Origin: Larimichthys crocea
Lineage: Eukaryota > Chordata > Actinopteri > Sciaenidae
Length of the DNA stretch: 64,000 nucleotides
Assembly (NCBI RefSeq): GCF_000972845.2
Contig: NC_040022.1
Span: 14,300,919 to 14,364,918, forward strand
Direction: 5' to 3'
Shown one piece after another: positions 58,056-64,000 of the stretch. The first letter of the stretch is position 1; each line of letters starts with the position of its first letter. Position numbers and translations under genes: made by a program. The notes under the pieces were generated by a model. That model did no database searches. It had not been told where the DNA came from and saw nothing but the letters and a program-made list of their open reading frames with translations.

Positions 58056-60722
58056 GTGAGACAAAATTTCTGTACCGTATTTCTTTGCAGTTTTCAAAAT
58101 ATTTCACTCCAAACTACAAATGTCTAAAGTACAAGTCAAAGCCTACATTCTTCATCTTCTGCACAGATCAAAGTCAGTATGATTCATTCTCTGTGGGTCA
58201 TGGGAATATCACTAATTTAATATTAATTCATCTTATTTTAGTCTAGACCAAAGTAGTGGACTGACTTACAGATGCTAGATGCTAGTGTGGCTAAAAAACT
58301 AATGGCCACAATTTACTATGGGCTATGAGTTTCCCTTCATGCCACCCTAAGGTCAGAATATCAGGTTTGTATACAAGATATCTCTCATCTCACTGAGATA
58401 AGGGAGCTGTGAAATTTGATTATCTCAACAGGTTGTCTGTGAAGAATGTGAAAACACTGTGCACCTGATATAAATCAGTTTTATACTTTAATCTCTTAAA
58501 TTGCTAATTTAACAGACAAAACAGGTGATGGTTTTAAAACTACACTAAATTAGTTTTGACTGTTTAAATACCAACCTGTGTCTTCTCTCATCCTGTGGTA
58601 CCACATCATTTCATTCTCTTTTCTCAAATCACCTGTGTTAAAATGTGGCAGATTTGTGTCAGGAGACTGGGTGGCTTTCACTGCATTTTAAAGGTCATAG
58701 CTGGCACAGTTTACAGTATACTGTCATAAGTTACTTTTTCTGTGGTGCCGGTATCTGCTGTCAAACCGTAAATGCTCTTTTGGCTGCCTACAACACTATA
58801 ATGCCTGCAATAATCAGATAAAGTATTCGGCTATAAAGATACAGCTAATGGAGAAGTTTTAAGTTTTGCAATTAGCTGGGTCACCAACACAGACATCTAT
58901 TTCTGGCCTCTACAGTTATTTATACAGACCTGTACATGACTTTGTTTGTCTTTTGCAGACTCATGAGCACACAGTGTAAAAATATTCTCAATCTTATATC
59001 CCAGGCATCTTTCTTCCCTCTCTGTCTACCTCTTTTTTGTCCTGTTGTTGTGATATGGGTCTGTGCCACTGGGACTCCACATGTTTCTCTTTTCTTATCC
59101 TCCCAGGGAGAGAATGAGGGAACTCCTACTCAGAAGTGGGGCGTTGAGTTCTGCTCATTAAAAATAATTGGTCTCTGTTCAATTAAGGCTCAGTGATGCT
59201 CCTTTGATCTCACTATCTCAGTGCTTTTTATCTGCGTCTTTTATATCCAAATCCACTGCTCAGAGTTGGCAAAAGTATTGGATAATTGCTTCTAATGTGT
59301 TTACTTCCGGAAGATGGGGAGGGGGAAAGAAATCAGTTCTGATGGTTAAAGAAACTCAATTTAAACCCTTAGGCTTCTGCTGCGGCATCTTATGAGACAG
59401 TCCGCTGTCCCAAGTCGAGAAAAACAGATCCCTCTACCTTCCCTCTGCCTCGCTTGTCTTGTCTGTGATTTGCTGCTTTTGGCTTCTCCTGTCTGCAGAT
59501 GCTCGGAATACTGCAAGCAAACACGCTTAAGAGACACAAGACACATAAAGGTTCATGCACAGTGCACACATGCACCCACACACACCGTAATCCCACTCAC
59601 CCAAGCCGCTTGCCCACACACCCACTCACACACTTTGTGTTTGTTACTCTCACACACTCTTATTGACGAAGCTCTGCGGTATGAGCATGTTAATGTGCTG
59701 GCAGTGGTTCCTGTTACAGAATGAAGCTGTTCTCTTGAATCCCAATAGCCTATGGACAAAAAGGATACTAAGCCAAGCTTTGACTACAGTTATGCTCCAA
59801 CACTGCTACTTCGATAATTTATTAATTAAATTGAATAATTTAATCTCTCTCATCCTGTTGCTCATCCTCTGAGCACCCTCTACTTTCTCACTTTCCTAAT
59901 CTCTATTCCCTCGCCACCTCTCTATCCAATTTGATACATTTCTCCTCAATCTTTCTTTCTTTTTTCCTGCACCTTACATCTACTCTACCCACAGTTTTCT
60001 TTACTTTGAGGTTAATGAATTCATGAAATTCTCACGGAATTTATCTCACAGTTCTACATGCATGCATAATACATAGCACATGGTGGAGATCAGTGCTTTT
60101 TTCTTTTTTTTTTTTTTTTTGCCGGAAAGGCCTTTAGGATGTGCACTGCTGCTGAGCTACTGAAATGCATGCTCATCAGTGCAATAATATATGATGTTAC
60201 ATGGCATATTTTAGCCACATCAGCACACATGGACATATCTCAGGAAATATGTAAAAGCAATATATGGATATAATATAATATATGGTTTGAATACTCATGC
60301 AAGACCCACATGTGCACAATCTTGTGTCGCATTGCAGATTGCATGCCAAAACTACAGAACAATCACGTATGAAAAAAATATGCTTCCGTCATTGGAATAA
60401 CAATTAAAGGAACTTCAAAGACAAGATGACTGGATGTCTATAAAGTTGTGGGTTTATTGCTTTGCCAGTCTACCATGAAGATCACTTAGAAACATCAGAC
60501 ATCAAACAGACAAACTGCAGACGTTTATTCCATTTAAAGTTTAGCTAGATTAACAAAGACAAGATCAGCCTCTTCTGCTGGAGTGAAAATAATGTGGCAT
60601 ATAATTAAAAGAAAATAAATACTTTGATGTTTTTCTTTAATTAACGTGAGTGATGTTGACTGATTTAAAATATAACAGATGCACCATCAAATCCAATGCA
60701 CATTTTACTGGAGCACAGTTTG

Positions 60723-60940
60723 TCATGAAGAAATCCTGTTGAGTTTTTCAGCTCTCTGCAGGACTCTTTTAACTACGTCTCTTTTACAAGCAGGATAAGT
60801 GGGGTTTTGCGGCAGCTTTTTTTTTTGCTTTGTCATTAAATATTCAGTGCCCACTTCAATTGTGTTCACCTCCTCCGGACTGTCAGGTGTACTGTAAATA
60901 ATGCAGCCATACAGGATCAAGAAGGCCAACAAGAGTTCAA
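60723..60940 (-). CDS. unidentified exon-like ORF, 71 aa, one hydrophobic segment and a basic tail
   Basis: On the minus strand, after a possible acceptor (tgtatttag|TT), an open frame encodes ELLLAFLILYGCIIYS, then TPDSPEEVNTIEVGTEY, a KQKKK stretch, and CKRDVVKRVLQRAEKLNRIS before TGA at 60725-60723. It has no in-frame ATG before the upstream stop, so it would have to be a downstream exon. The pattern is one hydrophobic helix, an acidic linker and a basic amphipathic helix. I do not recognise the family. It lies about 510 bases downstream of the somatostatin-family stop on the same strand. It could be chance: the open length is only about 220 bases. Confidence 0.25.
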
Positions 60941-61449
60941 CTAAATACAGTAATGTGAAGAAGCATAGCAGATTTTAAACTGACAAGAATGTTGGAGTTG
61001 TTCCTGCATCTCAGAAACCAGCCAAGACATTGTGATGTGCCACACTAAACCGTGAATGGAGAATGATGAAATTAAACATGAATGTTAATACTTTTCTTTA
61101 AGCTATCTGCGGAAGATGATGAATGCAGGCTTTAAAGCTGTGTAGTCATCATACACATTCATACTGCAGCAGTGTTCACTGTTATTATATTCCCTGGCTG
61201 CTTAATTTGAAGGCGCAAGCTAATTAAATCTGCCATAATGTTCTCTGAAAATTACAGAATAATTAAATATCCTGTCAGCATAGAACACTTATGTGAGCAC
61301 TTGTTTTTTTTTCTCTCTTAAGACAAATTGCAGTTGAAAATTATTGTAAGGGACCTTAAAAGCAGCGATAAATAAAAGGGTATGTCAAAAGGAAGAAAGA
61401 CAATTTAGCTACAAAAAGCAGACAGTCTGGCACTCCAGAGAGAACAAAG

Positions 61450-61632
61450 TTAGCAGGAAGTCCAGGACTTCCAGAAAAATATTCTGCAGCCAGCTTTGCG
61501 AGTCGTTCCACCCAGTCCACGTCGACTCTTCTCCTGTTTCTCTGTGTCCGCGTGTCCTTGGAGGATTATTCCATTTTCGGATTTGGAAAGTTTATAAAGC
61601 AAGTCCACTAATTTCTGCTTCTTTGTCAATTC
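61450..61632 (-). CDS. somatostatin-family gene, exon 2 (pro-region and cyclic hormone)
   Basis: 183 nt encoding ELTKKQKLVDLLYKLSKSEN, a linker with EKQEKSRRGLGG, and TTRKAGCRIFFWKSWTSC followed by TAA. The ELxK...LLxxL start resembles the conserved amphipathic pro-region of preprosomatostatins (ELAKYFLAELL in mammals). Relative to somatostatin-14 the hormone has Arg for Lys4, Ile for Asn5, Ser for Thr10 and Trp for Phe11. Confidence 0.9.
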   Translation of the reverse strand, partial: ELTKKQKLVDLLYKLSKSENGIILQGHADTEKQEKSRRGLGGTTRKAGCRIFFWKSWTSC

Positions 61633-62263
61633 CTATGGAGAAAAATGTTGACATAATGTAAATAAATAATATGTGAACCATTTGCATACTCTTAAATGTC
61701 AATAAATATGAAATTTGACTCCACCACATTTGTGTTTCAGGGAAATGGAGATTTCTACAAAACTGTAAATCAGTTTAGCATATGTTACATAGCTTGTGCA
61801 TTTGTTGCAAATAGCCAGAAGGAGCAAAGTCGTGTTAATGCTCTGATCTCTGAGTGGCAATTTCATGGAGGTGCAGCTGTGAGGATAATCAAATGACAGC
61901 TGATATCCAGAAGGTAACTCACAAAATGACTTGCTGCGGATAAAATTACACTTTTAACAGATCAAGATCAACTAAATGTGTGTGCACAAACAGAGACAAA
62001 CTTTATGATGTAAATGTCTATACAGGATATACATGCACAACATACACAAATTCTTTAGTAGAGGATATTTTAAAATGGAAATAATCTATGCAGACACAAA
62101 TTAAGAAAAATAGACATTTTACCTGATTGTCCTGTAATTTGTCAAACCATGACAATGAATCTTGCTGGAGCTGGAGGTCTTTAAAGCTCTTCTCAGTCTC
62201 TGTATTTTTAGCTACACATGATGCAAAACACAAAAGTGCCAAAATGCACAAGATGTGGGCCAT
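61450..62263 (-). CDS. somatostatin-family preprohormone, 2 exons, 107 aa, diverged core peptide (possibly sst4 type)
   Basis: On the minus strand, exon 1 (62263-62123) encodes 47 aa starting MAHILCILALLCFASCVA, a clear signal peptide. The donor is CAG|gtaaaa. Exon 2 (61632-61450), after ttctccatag, encodes 60 aa and TAA. The intron falls between Gln47 and Glu48, the same Gln|Glu position known for vertebrate somatostatin genes. The precursor ends AGCRIFFWKSWTSC (94-107): Cys96 and Cys107 have the somatostatin spacing and the FFWK core is kept. Arg92-Lys93 precedes the 14-mer as in somatostatin, and Arg84-Arg85 would release a 22-mer. Somatostatins are secreted cyclic peptides acting on G-protein-coupled SSTR receptors. 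Ser after FWK and a non-Phe residue next recall catfish somatostatin-22 (SS4), so an sst4-type paralogue is likely but unproven; sst1, sst3 or cortistatin-type paralogues are alternatives. Confidence 0.88.
62123..62263 (-). CDS. somatostatin-family gene, exon 1 (signal peptide and pro-region)
   Basis: 141 nt encoding 47 residues. Residues 2-16 are hydrophobic and a signal-peptidase site is plausible after CVA18. The pro-region follows (KNTETEKSFKDLQLQQDSL, then SWFDKLQDNQ). The ATG has A at -3 and G at +4. The frame stays open past the donor, but the hydrophobic read-through is not expected to be used. Confidence 0.85.
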
Positions 62264-62376
62264 CCTTACTTGGAAAATATTTTATGTGGGCTTCTTGTTG
62301 AGAGAATTCTTCTTGGTAAGACACCGCAACATCCACTGCTCATGCACCTTAACTGCACAGCACACTGACATGTCTG

Positions 62377-62384
62377 TTTTTAAA
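62377..62384 (-). promoter_or_regulatory. possible TATA box of the somatostatin-family gene
   Basis: On the minus strand ctttaaaaac lies about 115 bases upstream of the ATG. This fits a TTTAAA-type TATA box with a 5' UTR of roughly 85 nt. No CRE-like TGACGTCA was seen nearby. Confidence 0.35.
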
Positions 62385-64000
62385 GTGCTACCTGGGCCCA
62401 AAAAGGGAGGAGGACTGTGCCCCTGTCAATGCACTGAAGCATGTACAATGAAATTTACAGCAGTCATTAAGAGTGAAACAAAAGGACTAAATAAGGACAT
62501 TTCCACCATCAGGTGCCATCATTTGCATAAACACACTAATCTGGTTGTATAAGTGAAGGTCATCCTGATGCTGTCATTGGCAAAAGTTGTAAACCTGAAA
62601 GAACCCCTCTGACTGCTTGTTTAAAAGCAAATCCCTGTAAGCGAAGTGCAATGCGCATTCATGTAAAATAAAACATTAATGACGCTTACACGGGGGAAAC
62701 AATGATTTCATTAACCCTGCTGTGCCATAAAGTTGAAACGGGCAACGCAGCGACGCTGGGATATTCAGAGGCCATAAAGGTCAACTTATCATTTGTTACA
62801 CCCTTGTGAGTTTGTACTGGGCATCTCTTTAATGAGATTTCTGCTCCGTTTAACTTAACAATTGTACTGCATCTAAATTATGCCGGAATTGTCACAGGCT
62901 ATAATGATTTTGGTGGACTGAAAATCTTGTAAGCCCCGATTTTAAAATCACCCTGTTTTTAAATGTTTGATGGTTATTGGGATGTAGCATTTTTTATTCA
63001 GATGGAGTCATTTTAAATTCTGTTTGAAGGAAAATGGAAGAAGAAATGTATATTTGCTCCAAATCTCCTCCTGTTACCACCAGCAAGTTTTAATAAGCAA
63101 ATCAGATCAGATTCACAAGCCAAAAATCACTTTATAGTAGAGTATGTGTTGTAACCACCTTCCTGCTATGAAAAACAGCAGTTCAGTCCAGATAGCTTAA
63201 ATAAACTCTGTCCATGTGGGCACAGCTTAAAAGGAAAAAGAGATCACTCAGCAGAAAGTATTATCTTTATTCTTTTGCAAGTATACAAACAAATATGGGA
63301 CATTCCTCATATTGATCTGCAGTGATAAAGGTGCAGCTTAATTCCCTTTCGAATTAGGCTTAAATGTGGACAGACAGCGTCCTATCCCATAACATTTTAA
63401 GACAACAGCGTGATTTTGAAAATTTTCTTGCTCAGCTTTTTCTCAGGATTTTACCTACATACACTATACGGGTATACAAATAAATAAACCAGTTTAAGTT
63501 TCCCCCTCAGCACGCAAAGCTAACCTGTACAAATATGAACACACGTCTTTCTATGCCATGTAAGGCATATGTAGGGAGAAAACTAAAAGGACATGTGTCC
63601 TTCTCAAATGGAAGACCTTGAAGTGTTTCAACCTTTCAACAATTCGCCATTCTAACCCAATTAGAGAGGTGTAGAAGCCTAATATAGCTGCCTAAACAAT
63701 TAGTAAGTGCACTGTCGGGAGCAGAATAATCCTGTTAAGAAGGCTACTTAGAGCACTTTACAGCAAGAGTGTTTCTATCCATGCTGACAACTGTCTGCAC
63801 CAGGCCATGTAAAACGTATTTAATTCAAGGTGGCATTCAAGGAGCAGCTGTTTATTATATCAGACCTTTCAGAGTTTTGATGAGTTGAGATTTTGCTACC
63901 AAAAATGCCAAAAAATTAATGAAATAATCAGTGTGATACTTCATCACGGGTTTTTAATTCACACAAGAGGGTTCAGCACTTCTTCAGCTGTTACTTGTCT
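62385..64000. other. upstream flank of the somatostatin-family gene, no further gene seen
   Basis: AT-rich unique sequence with no coding exon I can support on either strand. Regulatory elements for the minus-strand hormone gene would lie here, but no specific motif beyond the TATA-like site was recognised. Confidence 0.5.

Larger units (their letters stand above)
52991..60722. other. intergenic region between fgf12 and the somatostatin-family gene
   Basis: AT-rich, with A-runs, a (CTG)/(GGA) repeat cluster at 55880-55952, and a teleost repeat at 57770-58055. Open frames are short and have no recognisable homologues. Confidence 0.6.

Noticed and set aside
57793..58056. 87-codon frame
   Set aside because: It lies entirely within a dispersed teleost repeat.

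Overview
This window is teleost fish genomic DNA. It has intron-split genes with GT-AG junctions, long AT-rich introns full of (CA)n/(GA)n/(GT)n microsatellites, and several diverged interspersed repeats typical of fish. There is no operon structure, CRISPR, or prokaryotic mobile element. All gene identities come from reading translated exons against remembered vertebrate families; no database search was run.

Layout. (1) Positions 1-6275 and 15672-21938 appear base-for-base the same at a constant offset of 15,671. Both carry the 5' half of parl, the mitochondrial rhomboid protease, on the minus strand. The right copy has exons 1-9 (14294-17055); the left copy has exons 1-3 and part of exon 4 (1-1384) and runs off the window. 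The right copy ends inside a (CA)n tract at a 10-N gap (21939-21948), so an assembly duplication is at least as likely as a very recent tandem duplication. (2) At 6616-6634 there is a 19-base candidate coding exon (MGDKNA plus one base). Its splice phase fits exon 2 of fgf12, so it could be the short 'B' first exon of that gene. (3) 6640-14290 and 21949-32150 contain no gene I can support. (4) 33086-52659 is a complete five-exon fgf12 gene on the plus strand, A-type isoform, 241 aa: an intracellular FGF-homologous factor that binds voltage-gated sodium channels. It has a CpG-rich promoter region and a polyadenylation signal at 52968. (5) 52990-60720 is intergenic, with simple repeats and a teleost repeat. 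(6) 61450-62263, minus strand, is a two-exon somatostatin-family preprohormone. It ends in a cyclic-peptide sequence, AGCRIFFWKSWTSC, that differs from somatostatin-14 at four positions. (7) 60723-60940, minus strand, is an unidentified small exon-like ORF with one hydrophobic segment.

The three genes are not one pathway. Their proximity matches the human 3q27-3q28 neighbourhood (PARL, SST, FGF12), so the block looks like conserved vertebrate synteny. The most interesting item is the somatostatin-family gene, followed by the exact duplication with its gap and the candidate alternative fgf12 first exon.
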